Of a stretch of DNA of 64,000 nt, positions 12,412-25,011 are shown one piece after another. Source of the DNA: Archilochus colubris (taxonomy: Eukaryota > Chordata > Aves > Apodiformes > Trochilidae); contig CM041090.1 of NCBI GenBank assembly GCA_023079485.1, forward strand, positions 37,164,874 to 37,228,873, in the 5' to 3' direction. Made by a program: the position numbers and the translations under genes. The number at the start of each line of letters is the position of its first letter. Within the stretch, counting starts at the first letter, position 1. The notes beneath the pieces are model-generated. The model searched no databases. It saw only the letters and a list, made by a program, of their open reading frames with translations, and was not told the origin of the DNA.

Positions 12412-15400
12412 AAAACTATTGAAAAAGAAGCTCGTGCAAGAAAATGAAACAAGAGAAACAAATGATAAAGACAAGAACTCCCAAAAGGTCCTTGAATGTA
12501 TTTGTATAAGTGTTTATGTCTCTTCTGTTTATGGAATAATAACCTCACCAAGGCAACATCCACACTTCTCAAAGGGTGCTGGAAAACTGCATTATTTAAA
12601 GAAGTATCTTGAAGGAAAAGAGAAGGAGCTCTGGCTAATGAGTGATTTTCCAAGAATATGATCTGACATCCAAAACACTCTTTACATAAGAAAATCTTCA
12701 ACACAAAATTGCCTCTTCTTTCTCTCTAAACCCACAAATACTTAAGTATTTGAGTCATATCAAAACATTGCAGTTTGATGGTGCTCCAACAGGTTACCTA
12801 CTTCTTGCAATAGAGTTTAATTGAAGATGTGCTCTGACCCAATTCACAATCCATTATCTTTTGTGGAACAGAACTTGAGAGAAACTTCAGATATTATTTA
12901 AATGAACATTGGAAACAGGGTCCATGAAAAAGATCCTTAAAAAACTAGCAAGCAGATACTGCAGAGTTTCTGGTATAATCCCAGCTCCCACTCATCTCCA
13001 GAAGCAAACAGTCACCATATTTTGGCTATGATCACAGTAGCAGTCTTGCAAGGCACATATTAATTTGGAGTGAGGAATTCTCAGAATTCTCCAGGTCAGA
13101 AATTTATTTTTTCCCTTTAATTTCACACTAAAGGCAAAGTCAAGTAGAAAGAACACTTGCAAGTGCCCACATCATACTCCCTGGTACAATCCTGCTGGTG
13201 CTGCACCTGATCCTTTGCTATCAAGAGGCTCTGCCCTCACTCACACCCAACTTCTCTGGATCACCAAGCAGCCATTTATGATGAAGCTCCAGCCATGGGA
13301 ATGAGCTATAGCAAAGTTTCCACTACAGAGGATTTAATAATTTCTCCAAAAGAACAACTGCACTCATTCCTGGGACTCTAAATGACATGGTTGTGCAGAA
13401 TTTCTCTTCTACGTTTTTCTTCATTTTGCTCATATATTTCATGCACTACTTAGTTTTTTTGCACCTGCTTTGTGCCACAGGCCCATGGAGCTCAGACTTT
13501 CATCCCTCACATAGAAATTGATCTGAGAGTGATTGCATCGCTGGTTACCCTAAAGAGCACAGGGTATCCATACTGTGTGAAACAACACAGTGTATTCTGA
13601 GAAAAGTATCCAGGAAAAGGGTTTCCCCAAATACTTGGGGCAACCACTCTTTTTGGACAGCTGTTGTGTGTGCACAGAGAAATCTCAGGGGTCTCCAGCC
13701 CTCATGCACCCCATGGCTGAACAGCACACACACAACATAGTATCACCACATTAGCACTAAGTTTGTCTGGGATGCTAAAGGATCTCCACAGGGCTCAGAA
13801 GATTTTTCTAAGAGGACTCTTCAGCTCAACACCTTCTCAGGGAACTCCTTTACTCATATCTTTTCTTTCTGCTTCTCAGGACACTGATGAGCTACTGTCT
13901 TCTTCACACTTCTTAAGAGCAGGTGGAATTTCAGCACTTTAACCCCAGGGCTGAGAGTGTACTAAGGTTACCTTGATAACCAAAGCCACCTGCTAACCAG
14001 AACCACTCCTGAAAGAAATCCTGAATGTTTTCCAGACTTTGCTCTTGGGGAAGCAGAGAAGAAAAAATCTTTTATCTGACATGGGTTGGTGTGGCCTGGG
14101 CTGAACATGTTTGTACCTGGCACAAAGATCTGAGAAGACAGTATCAATACTTCAACTCAGTTCTGTTACCTATACCCAAAATTTCAGGACAAGCAGATCA
14201 TTTGCCTTGCACAGCCAAAGCCTCATCCAGCTCTCAGGCTGCATTTCAGAAGGGAAGAGTGTCCAAATGGCATTTTATGAGCTACTGGCAAAAAAAAGGA
14301 GTCACATGCTGCTGGTCAGTGATGTAGAAAAAGGACTGGATTTACCATCAAATGCATAGGCAATGAGAGCTGTGAGACAGATTTTATCCTTTGAGGTTGA
14401 GGGGTTTATTGCCTGTCTGGCATCTACATAAACAGCTGGACTGCATGTTTCAAAAGGAGATTAAAAAAACATGATTAATTAACTGCATCAACACCAGTAA
14501 CACATTTGCATTACTGGAAAGATAATGGCTACAAGAACAACCTTAAGAGCAATAAATTATAGAATTCTGACCTATCCAGAGGAAAAGGTGAAATGAAATA
14601 GACTTACAGTGCCTGCAAAGTCTGCTTCTGACGTCAAGTCACTTTTTACCAGATGAAGAATTATGAGATTAAACTCCTAATAGATAGTAAATCTGTTTCA
14701 AAAATAATTCATAAAAGAGTTTAAAGCCCCAGTTTATTCAAGAACAGTCTGAGGCCTGTTCTCCCACTCAGGAGCTTGGTTAGATTAAAAAGATTATCAA
14801 GGGAAGCATCAAATTCTGCACCCCATAGTGCTGTTAAAACATGACTAAATCCCTACTTCTGAGATCTGTTCCATTTCAAGCAGACACTGGGATGTGATGC
14901 TCAAAGCAGGAATGACTAGGAGGAATTCTCTGGCTTGTATTAGGCAGGAGCTGAGAATAGAGTATTATAAACAGCTTCTACTGGGTTTAAATGATGTATT
15001 TCTGGTCCACTGCTTTCTGGTTCAGGGAAGTACAAACCTCAGCTCCCCAAGCACATGAGGGCTCTCAAGGGATGCAGCCCCTGGGTAGGACACACAGGAT
15101 TTGACCCATTACTCTGTTCTCTGGTGTTCTGCTGGATCCACAGCTTTGATCCACAGCCAAGGAAGCATTAAATAAACCTCCTCTCCAGTGCTGCTTTCAC
15201 ACACTGTCCTGCCTATCACTCCCATCTATAAGCCAGTTAAAACCCAGGAAAAATAAATAAATAAAAATGTGTCTTTCCATTGCTACCCTCTCTCCTGTGT
15301 TTCTCAGTCCCTGGGCTTGGCCTGTGATGGAGGAAGGGTGATAAAATGATGTCAAGGAGAATAAAACATACCAGAAATCACACTCTATGCAGATGCTGAG

Positions 15401-15930
15401 CTTATAGTTGGCTCTTGGCTGATTTAGGTGGGATTGACTTAAAACAGGCATTTATATGAAGATACGTGCTGGGGACTGAGCTGCCAGATACTTGAGTTCC
15501 CCACCTGGAATGTGGCTGATCTCTCCACGTGGTATAAAGGATTCCAAGACCATGCTGAGGATTTTCCCTCAGATAAATCTCTTGATGCCTGACTGATGCC
15601 TCCAAGGGGCTCCTGGGTCAACCCCAGGAAAGGGCCTAGACCTCTACTTTGCTCAGTGGGCACTGCTCGGTGTCACTTGTTGCACAAATTACCCACAAGT
15701 ACAGGGCAAGTCCTGGGAAAATCACTAGGAAAGGAAGTCAGAAGAAAATGTGAGAAGTACCAGAGTCTTTCCCCAGCCTTGGGAAGTTTCATAGAGCTAA
15801 TGGAGCTGTGCCTTAGCATTAAATGCCTGGCATTGATAATGTTTTCTCACTGGCTGGGAAAAAGCATCCTTTCCCATCTGTTCACAAAAACCCCACCACA
15901 GTTCAGGCCCTATTTCCATTCTCTTAGCTC
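12412..15930. other. Gene-free unique sequence
   Basis: No supported feature. Open frames are short and overlap on both strands. A short AAAT repeat lies at about 15249-15267. Confidence 0.55.
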
Positions 15931-15946
15931 TTTTTTTTTTTTTTTT
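15931..15946. repeat. T16 homopolymer
   Basis: A run of 16 T that ends in AGACCC. Simple sequence only. Confidence 0.9.
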
Positions 15947-16285
15947 AGACCCAAATCTTAAGAATATTTTTAGATGCTAGAAAGTATAATCTCAAATAGA
16001 ATCTTTCTTTTTTAATACTGGTATTTCTTCTTCAAAAGCAACTCAGATAAAATTTTACTTCAAGTAATACAGACAAAAATATAGAGAGAAAACCTCAGAG
16101 GAAATTCAGGTTTAAAATAGGAAATCACATATCTGAAAAATCAATTTTAAGAAGCCTTTCACAGGCAAAGGTTCTTATACAGGAAAACACTTGCAAAATT
16201 ACTTCATTTTATTTATCCCAAGTGGAGGTTTCTCCTATAGGGAGTTGGAACTAGTCAGAAGGTGGCTGCATGAAAGGAGAGAACT

Positions 16286-16295
16286 GGGAATTCCC
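16286..16295. promoter_or_regulatory. Palindromic NF-kappaB-type motif
   Basis: GGGAATTCCC is a perfect match to the general kappa-B pattern GGGRNWYYCC and is fully palindromic. A 10-mer of this kind also occurs by chance in long genomes. Nothing around it indicates a promoter. Confidence 0.2.
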
Positions 16296-17143
16296 AATTC
16301 CTTTAAAGCACAAACAGTGATAAAAACCTGTGCCAAGAACTGAGCAGGGATTTAAAAAATGTTATTTATTCTGACCTGTGGATACTTTGAGAGTTCCCAA
16401 ATGTTCCCATTGTACCTTGGGAGAAAATTAGGACTCAAAGTTTTTTGCTTCAGCAAAGAAAGGAGACCATGACTAATTGCATGAAGGATTCTTAGCTGAC
16501 AAGCTAAGGGATGGATACTGCTCGACCAGCTCTGACTGAAGAGTTAATCCCTTTTTTCTGTCATCTCTAATTGCTTTGAGGATCGAGGATTCAGACTCTT
16601 CCCCTCTTGAAGGAGATGCTCCACTTTTTAACCAATCTTTAGGCAGAAGAGACAAGCAGGCTGATGCTCTGGGCTGGTTTGGGCAGCCACCTGCAAAGCA
16701 GCATGTATGTGCTCCAGTGGCTGCTAATTATTTTGTGACCAGAGAAGTCAGCAGAAGGGTTATAAGTCACCACTTTCTATAGGGTGAGCTAATGCAGCTG
16801 GTCACAGTAACATTCTCAGTGAGAATATTGAGCTATTATTCTGGTTTCTGTTGTACAGAGGGGGTCTGGGCAACCACAGCAAGATCTATTACTTATAAAG
16901 GTAGAGTATGTTCCTTAAAAGAATCCTGTTCTGCCTAGTCCCCAGATACAAGGCAAGCTATTTTATTCACATTGCATCTTTTGACAAAATACTGTGCTAT
17001 ATATTGGGGCCAATAGGGTTGCTGCTGCTTGTTTTCAGTGCAACTAAGAAAACTCTAAAAATAGAAAACAGTCAAAGAACTAAAACTCAACAGCAGCCTG
17101 CGTCACTGCTCTGTATCTTCAAACCATAGCAATATGATATGAT
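16296..17143. other. Gene-free unique sequence
   Basis: No supported gene or repeat. Confidence 0.55.
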
Positions 17144-17158
17144 AAAAAAAAAAAAAAA
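17144..17158. repeat. A15 homopolymer
   Basis: A run of 15 A following TATGATATGAT. Simple sequence. Confidence 0.9.
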
Positions 17159-19849
17159 TTAGAGAGAAATACTCCAGGACATAAAAACAGAGAAAAAGAA
17201 TAGGTTTCTAAGGAGGAAAAGTCCCTCTCAAGTGCAATTTTAAATGAAAAACATAACATCAAGATTGTCATTTTATTCATTTCAAGACCCAGAGAGAGAC
17301 CCCAAATATGTAAAGGAAAAGTAATGTGGAGAGCAAAGTCTTCACTCTGAAGAAATATACAGATTTGTCAGAATCTTGTACTGTCCTACAGCTTTTGGAC
17401 CAAAGATCCCCCCCAGAAAATCAGCATCAAACCCACAGATTCATTTAAGCTCTTGGCCATGTTTTTGAAGTCTGTTAACCAGGTCTAGGGTGGTGACAAT
17501 CCCATATATTGCCTCATAGCAGTTTCAATAGGGAATTATCCTTACTGTCAAAGTCATCTCGTTTCCAGCAAGATCTTGGCTGAATTTCCTGTTTCTCTGG
17601 TTTGATCACATTCTGGTTTTGCTAATTTGAAGACCGTTTTCCCGATCTACAAAGTTGGTCAGTAAAGCCACCTGGGAGCCCAGTTCTTCCAGCACAACAA
17701 CCTAGGCCTGGAATAGTTCCTGTAGCTTTTTTTCCAAGATTTCCAATCTCAGTTTTCAGGTTGGCCATGAGATGAACACAGTCTTCCAGTAATGGCCTCA
17801 CTAATGCCACCTCTCCTCACCTCCTAACCAACAGCACTCAGTCTGTAATACCCTTGTGTCTCTCCACAGATACCCCTCTGGAATTCCCACCCCCCCACAG
17901 CTGCCTCTTCCTGCCCCAAGTTCTTCTACCTCCCATGGTGACTGCCCAGCTATCCAAACAGGCATAGGGTGAACTGGGCTGAGAAACCATTAAAAAGGAA
18001 AAAAAGGCTGTGGAAGGTAAGACTTCAGCTTTTGGCAGTAATGTAGGCTTATGAAATTGTGTTTATAGAGCATTTCAGTGCCTTGTCACAAAGCCACATC
18101 TCCTATCTGAAACCAAAACACCAGTGGGTACTGGGTGTTTAGATCTGGCCATTTAGATCTGGTGAGGAGGACAGCATTCAGGTGATGGGAATGTGGAAGC
18201 TGGGGAGCAGAGTGGACAGATCTTTCTCCTGAAATTAGGTCCCCAGTGACTGAGGATGGCTGACACTGGTGTTGAACTTGCCTGAGACTGGCTGAGTCTT
18301 TGGATGGGGTTGAAAGGAAGCATGGGCTACATGGACCATGCAAATCTTGATTCCCAAACTGGCCTCCCTGTTATTCAATGGAAAAATAGTGAATATTTTA
18401 TCCAGACATGTTCAGTGACAAGTGCACTCTCCCAAAATGAGTGTGAACGCCTGCTCCCTCATCCACCCTTGCTCTTTATCATACTCAGGCACTCAACAGG
18501 GTCGCTGCCCCAGCCACCACAAACTTGTCATTTTTCTCCCTTTTTGTGCTACTTTAGCTGCTTAAAATCATGAGCACTTACTAACTGGCCAAATATTTAT
18601 TTAACAGTGCAGGGGCAAGTGGGAAGTTGCTGTCACTTGCAGTCACGACTGTCTCTCTGGACTCTACCCACGGTGCCATGAGCAGAATTCTCATTGCCTT
18701 CACCCCTGGATGGAAATGGGAAACCTTGCTGCACGAAGGCAACACTCTTTATTCTGCAGTATGAATGTTAAATTTAAATATCATTAAAATTACATCATGG
18801 AACCTGAAGCTTTCCAAACAAAGCTGGTTAGATTGCATCCCAGAAGAAGCTGCTGCTGAAAGATGGTGTTTACTTATTCACCTGCATCATGCACTTAACT
18901 CTCCAGAAAAGAATTTTAGGAAAGATAAAGACCCTGATTGTAGGTCCCAGGTTCTTATTCTTAATTTTCCTCTGAATTTTACATCTGCATTGAGAATGTG
19001 ACAGTTCTTGTGTTAAAGCTAAATGAGGCAGATTTATGACCCTTCCAGCAATTTAAATATAAAATATAAGCAGTTGTGTTTGGTAAGGTTTATCAAGTCT
19101 TGTAAATTAGTATTTCTTCTCAATTTCCACTGCTATTGCTAGGCTGCTATGTGATAAAAAAATCTTTTGTAGCTAGAAATAGACCAATAAAATTTCCACT
19201 GTCCATGCGGAAATAAACACAAAAGAAGAATAAGTGGTAAAAATCAGTCCAAGTCAGAAGCATATTAAAAAACCTTCCTGGGTGAATTAGTCAAAAGCAA
19301 AAATATCAAGATCTTTCATGCAACTCTCTCCTCGAGGGCTTCAGTAATTCTGGAGAAAGTGGGAACCCAGCCTGGTTGATCACTGTTGGAGCTTTGTGGA
19401 AACAATGGTGCTGTCTCCCTGCCCCACCTCTCACTTTTATACAATTTTGTCTGTCTCAGAACTAGTGTCAAATTACATAGAGGAGGGGATTTTTTTACCT
19501 AAAATGTTTAAAAGTCTTATTAATTCTCAGATGTCACCTAAGACACCACACTGCTCTTGAACATTGGAGAATGCTTTTCTCTCTTTATGGGCAGGATTTT
19601 CAGCCCTACAGACTCTTTGGTAACAGCTCAGGATCGCAGAAGCAAGCACCTTGCTCAGTTTTCTGGTGAGCTTATGAATGGAATGGAATTAATGAGGTAT
19701 AAAAAATGTTAGCACACACCACCAAAAGTCAAGCTCAAGTTTCTCATTGATAACTCTAGGTGTATGAGATCAAGTAAAGCAAAATTAAAATGCAAGGACC
19801 AGTTATCCCCACAGATGCCACAACACTGAGCAGTGGAGAATGGATGTAC
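17159..19849. other. Gene-free unique sequence
   Basis: No gene seen. A small direct repeat of TTTAGATCTGG lies at 18138-18148 and 18152-18162. Confidence 0.55.
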
Positions 19850-19883
19850 TGGATTCCTACATGGATTCCTATGGATTCCTACA
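19850..19883. repeat. Short tandem repeat TGGATTCCTACA
   Basis: Three head-to-tail units, TGGATTCCTACA, TGGATTCCTA and TGGATTCCTACA (19850-19861, 19862-19871, 19872-19883). The middle unit is two bases shorter. Confidence 0.9.
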
Positions 19884-19922
19884 TCTACAGGAATGCTTTC
19901 AAGGTACAGATAAATATCTATT

Positions 19923-19956
19923 CACATCATATCATATCAAATCAATATATGATGTG
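19923..19956. repeat. 10-bp inverted repeat
   Basis: CACATCATAT at 19923-19932 pairs perfectly with ATATGATGTG at 19947-19956 around a 14-base loop. It is AT-rich and could be a small cruciform or chance. Confidence 0.8.
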
Positions 19957-20071
19957 GTGACAAATTATAGCAACCTTTTCCTTGATTACCAACCCAATGC
20001 AGTGCTAGCACCATCCTATTGACAGAGCTATCATATAGAGGTTATAAAAAGATAAGGAAGATCAGAAGTGT

Positions 20072-20240
20072 TTCACAGAATCAGCCAGTTTGGAAAGGAC
20101 CTCATCAAGTCCAACCCTTGATCCACTACCACTGTGGTTCCCAGACCATGGAACTGAGTGCCACGTTCCGTCTCTTCTTAAAAACTTTCAGGGATGGTGA
20201 ATCCACCACCTCCATTTCTTAAACATGCCTTCTTCAGCAC
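20072..20240 (-). mobile_element. CR1 LINE 3' end, 5'-truncated
   Basis: On the plus strand the copy begins with the reversed CR1 tail CACAGAATCAGCCAGTTTGG and continues with the reversed 3' end wording AAGTCCAACCCTTGATCCAC. The same 3' sequence occurs in forward orientation at 25640-25760, including the ACCACTGTGGTTCCCAGACC string, so both belong to the same or a close CR1 subfamily. Only about 170 bp remain, which is usual for CR1 because reverse transcription often stops early. No coding capacity remains. Confidence 0.88.
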
Positions 20241-23200
20241 CACTATGACAGACAACTGAGAAACCACATCACTCTAGGACTATATAGTGCAAAATACAAT
20301 AAACAAAAAAGGGATCAAGGAACAGAAAAGGAAAAGGTGCTGCAGGTCAATGAAAACCCTATGGGTCACTGGGAGGCACTAGATAGTGTAGTTTTAAAAT
20401 ATGAGCTTATAGGAAAGGCGGTCCCATTTTGTTCCCTGAACTAGAAAGATATGTGTCTGGCTTCAAATGTGAAACCCTGATGATAAAATCCCCAAGCTCT
20501 CCTGGGGCCAATTTACAAAGGTTTATGCACAAGCCCTAATCCCAGGAGGTGAGAACAGGATGTTCTTCAACATCCACAGAAAACCTGACCAGAGTAGTAG
20601 GAGTAGATGACTTCAGCAGTACCAAAATCAGAACTTACTGAGCTTGGAGCCAGCAGATCTTAGAGATGTCTCAAGAAAGTCACGTTTTATGGTTACCATA
20701 CACAGTGCAGCAGACAGCTTGTTACAAAAGTTGATCAAAACATTTCCAACAGAAATTGAGGGAATGAGTATTTCTTGGTGGGTTTTGTTTGGGTTTTGGG
20801 GGGAATTTTTTTTTTTCCATAAAAGAGGTTTTCTGATTTTCTTGAAACAATTTCCACTCGCTAGAGAAAATGGGAAACCAAAGCACTTGGATTCTGAAAA
20901 GCTCTCAGTTTTCAGCCAAGAATATGACATGTGACTGGCATGATGGTGAAATGCCACATGCTCTCTCCATCTCACTGGGATGGGGTGGTTTTTGGGTTTT
21001 TTTTTGGAAAGCATTGAGACAGGATTTGGGAGACTAAGCAGGGTGCTTTGGGAGAAGGAGGTGTCAGGAAGACTCAGGAGGGAATTGGGTGCACAAGGTG
21101 CTGAACTAGAGCTCTCATGTGGAGCTTTAGCAGCATTTCTAACCAGACCAGAAGGAGGAAGTGAGGGTGTGTTTGCTTTTTTTGGACAGAAATAAAATAA
21201 ATAGCCTAAAAAAATGACAGGTTCTAGTCTGAAACATGGCTGAAAAGTCAAAAATCTTCCATAGGGAAGCCTCCCACCCCCTCACTGATCCCTGACCTGG
21301 TTTTCTGGGTACCGGCATGCTGGTGCAGTGTTTCTTTTTAGGGAAAAAGAGGAGACTGTAGTCTGTCATATCTGAGGGAACTGGGTTAGAGACAAGAGAC
21401 AGATGACAAGGGTGGTTGGACATGGTGTTGGCAGGGTGTCAAGGGGAGCTGAGAGGGGGTGGGAACCATCTGCCTGGAGGAGGAGGTTGCTGAGATGGAA
21501 TGCTGAGATGGGGGGTGGAAGGAGAACAAGTTTGTGCAGTTTTTCAGAAATACTTTTGGTTTGAGATTAGGGTGCATGTGGACCCATTTGTAATCCACAT
21601 GTAAGAAAGTTATTACAGATGTTCAGAGTAAGCTTATTTTCATTGAACAAATTGAACTCAGGAAGACTCACAAGGCTATGGGCAATATCAAATTAACCTG
21701 CAGAGAAGAGAATTCCAGTTACAGAAAAGCTTACATTGGATTACTCATGCTCTTTCTAGGCATACATGCTAGAAGGTCAAATCATAGGAATCTGAATGTC
21801 AAACAAAAACTCCTTCCCAGGTCTGCTATCCTTTCCCTGCATCCAACATTAATCCCAGTGTAAGCAGCTTCAGAGAGAGAAAAGCACCAGGAGTGTCCAT
21901 GTCCATAACCCTAGATGGGAAGAATAGCAGAGATCAAGTATTTGCACATTTTCTGTCCTTACAGAGTAGGTGGTACATTCATGAGAGAAAGGTTTCCATT
22001 CCTAGCTCATACCAGAAGAGGTAAAAGCTAAGCAAAGCCCTTTAGCCAGGCAGCACTCAAACAATACCAGCTACAACATAAGCTTGAGGAAAGCAGAGCT
22101 ATTGACCTTGTGAGAATAAGAACAGGGTCAAGAGGAAACCAAATTCACAGAAATTATAAGGGAAGTGGCATCTTCTATAACTGTTCAAAATATTCAGTTG
22201 AATTCTGTGTTCTAATACAAAACTGAGAAAATAATGTCAAGCAAAACAATAAATCATCAGGGAGCAGCAGGACACTCAGCACTACCAAAAATGACAACTC
22301 TTGGCTGTGCTTAGCAAAGTTATGGATGAATCCAGGTGAACCAGAGCTCTAAGGGGGGTTGTGAGAGCCTTTCCTGCCTACTGAAAAAGGAAAATCTTTA
22401 AGAGCTCAAGTTTTACAAGAACTTGAAGCAGAATACTTCACTGCTTAGAGAAAGAATAATTGAAAATCACCAGGAAAACTAGGAAAGTAGAAGGCAAATA
22501 AAAAGGGGGTTATTCTTACTGCTGGTGATGGAGTGTCAGTCCCTTCTCCCCTTACTCCCTCTCTAAAGAAAGTGTCATTATCAACAACCCACCTGTATGG
22601 TGAGCTACAGTTGCAAAGGTGTTGTTTCATCAGAATGTTCAAAATTAACTATACTTGTGAACTCAAAATCAGCACAATATTGAAGTATTGCTGAAAGCCT
22701 AGTGAGGTCCAACTCCTTGGTACAGCCTACTCAGTTGCCACTATCTTAAAATTTGCGTTAAATAAAATTAGACTAAGGGTGACAAGATTGTATTTATGGC
22801 AAGTCATTTCTCCTATTTCTAAAATGCTTAAAACTTGTTCCCAGTTGGAATTCAGGACTCATTCTTTTGAACAGACCTGATTGTATCACTTCCAGCTCCA
22901 GAGAAAGACCAAGTAAAACTGATACAGGTCACAGATGTGACACACCTCTTCTTCACTGCTGCAATTTTCCTATGATAAGAGTTCAAATGTATAGTTCTGT
23001 CTGCATATACACTAAATTGAATGGCAAACATTTAGGTTATCTCAGTATTAGAGGAATGAGCCACGTCCTACTTTTATCAGAATCTGAAAATATTGAAGGG
23101 AGGAAATAACTGGAAAGCTTATTAAATAGCCCCAACCAAATCAATCTAAGATAAAATCTGTGAAAAATTATCTTTGCTCTGCTGAGCACTCACAATAATA

Positions 23201-24283
23201 CTGGTTCTACCTACTGGATAGATCCATGTTGGATGGGAGGTCTATGTGGAAAATACAAACTAATTCCTGTCACCAAAGCAATTACAAAATACCATCATGG
23301 GGTTGAATCCAAGTACCCCCTATGCAGCCAACCCTCCTGTTGTCAGGCTGAGTGGAGAGTGACAGTATCCGTGTCCAAAATCCTGAAAATATTTTGGCAT
23401 GCAATAACCCAGTGGCCTGTTTCAATCACCACCAGCAAAGCCACAGAAAAGCAAAAGGCTGAGGATCCCAGCCCTGCCTGAGGTTTCTGCTTGCCCACTG
23501 AGCCACCATATCCCCTCTCTTGGGGTGTTGATTGCTCAAGGCAGAAGGCTCCCATCAGAAGCCCCAGTGGATGCAAGGGCACATCTGTGGATGATGCAAG
23601 TGCTCCAGAAACGGAAATATGATCAGGTGAATCATTTGATCAGCACTTGCAGAAATGAGCCCTTTCTCTCACATAAAAAGCCCTTTCTCTCAACTAAAAA
23701 GATTAAATTTGTCAGGTAACTTGTTCTCAGTGATTAATTCAACTCTAAACAATTGCATTATTTGCTCTCCCTTTGTCTTACTATTCTGAACCTCTTTCCC
23801 TCACCTCCCAAGAAAACTTGTGCAAAGAAAGCAGAGAAATTATTAATTTTTTAGCATGAGACAGCCTGACCTTGTACTCCACTAAGCAGTGTTTCCATAG
23901 TTTCCGTGCAGTTTATCATGGATGAATTCACCTATGTACTAAACAGATTCTTTACATTTCCAGCCTTGCACAGAAAAGAAAATCTGAATTTCTGCTGCTT
24001 AATGAAAATACAAAACCCAAAGTGAAACCTTTAAAACCATACATTTGTACTGTCTGCAGAAGGCCAAAACCCACTGTATTTTTAGTTCTCTCTCTGTCAA
24101 CTTGCAGAGCTTTACAAATGAAGAGATACTGCAGCACCCTTGCATTGCTGAGGTTGTGAATAAAGCAGAAAAAACTTTGGACAAAGCTGGGACCTACTGC
24201 AATCAGCAGGATTTGGGCTATTGGTTTCAAAGGATCATAAGGTTTCATAGGACTTGTTAGAATTTAATTGCAATCCTTTATTT
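20241..24283. other. Unique sequence with the longest open frame of the window
   Basis: The longest open frame lies on the minus strand at 20628-21251 (207 codons). Its product has no domain I recognise. It crosses T- and G-rich simple stretches at 20770-20820 and 20985-21010, and a strongly purine-rich plus strand makes stops rare on the minus strand. I treat it as a chance frame. A 21-bp tandem duplication lies at 23658-23699. No other gene or RNA was seen. Confidence 0.45.
23658..23699. repeat. 21-bp tandem duplication
   Basis: Two adjacent 21-bp copies beginning AGCCCTTTCTCTCA (23658-23678 and 23679-23699) match at 19 of 21 positions. Confidence 0.9.
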
Positions 24284-24710
24284 GAGTCATAGAAACATTA
24301 AGGTTGGAAAAGACTTCTAAGGACATCAGGCTCAACCATCAACTGGACACTACCAGCCAATAAATCATGTCCTCAAGTGCTTTTAACACTTTTTTTTTTA
24401 AACACTGTTTTTTACACACCTCCAGGGATGGTGATTCCACTGCTGCCCTGGGAAGGCTGTTTCGATGCCTGGCCATACTTTCTGTAAGGAAATATTTCCT
24501 AACACCCAATCTGAACTTACCCTGGTGCAACTTGAGTCCATTTCTGCTCATCCCATCACCAGTTCTGTGGTACAAGACATCAACTCCCACCTCACTGGAA
24601 CCTCATTTCAGGTACATGTAGAGATGTCTCCTCTCTGCCTCCTTTCCTCTAGACTAAATAATCCCACTTCCCTCAATTACTTCTCATAGGAGAGGTTACC
24701 AGACCTCAAA
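24284..24710 (-). mobile_element. CR1 LINE fragment (3' part)
   Basis: The plus strand shows the reversed CR1 end AGGTTGGAAAAGACTTCTAA, then the reversed body. Typical landmarks are GGGATGGTGATTCCACTGC, the region around 24500-24545 that precedes the conserved ORF2 end, and TAATCCCACTTCCCTCA near 24660. About 430 bp remain. It contains a T9 insertion near 24391 and many substitutions. Similarity fades near 24710, about 300 bp before the opposite-strand CR1, so the two copies lie head to head. The element is dead; its reading frame is broken. Confidence 0.9.
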
Positions 24711-25011
24711 GATATGATACCAGAGGTCCTGTTTCTCAGGGCAGACACTAAATACTCTTGCAGATTAAGATTTACAGTCCTGCTTGCAGTTCTCCTTTCT
24801 ACTGTAGCTGAGGCAAAAGCTCTCCTGGTAACTCCTGGAGAGGACACGTGGACAGCTCAGCAAAGTCCCTCACCCTGTCCCACCATCAGGTGGCTGGAGC
24901 CAACCAAGGAAGGAACAGAGTAAGAGAAAAGGTCACAGTGAGGGGGTTGAGCTGGGATGGGGAGGTGCAGGCAGGTGGGGTGCTGGCTCCCATGGTCTTT
25001 GCTCTGGCCTG
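24711..25011. other. Spacer between two head-to-head CR1 copies
   Basis: About 300 bp without a confident identity. The GC-rich part from 24850 on may be diverged CR1 upstream sequence, since an open frame runs across it, but I cannot match it to CR1 by eye. Confidence 0.4.

Noticed and set aside
20229..20250. REST/NRSF-like motif TTCAGCACCACTATGACAG
   Set aside because: The half-site spacing does not fit the usual site, and the string lies at the edge of a CR1 fragment.
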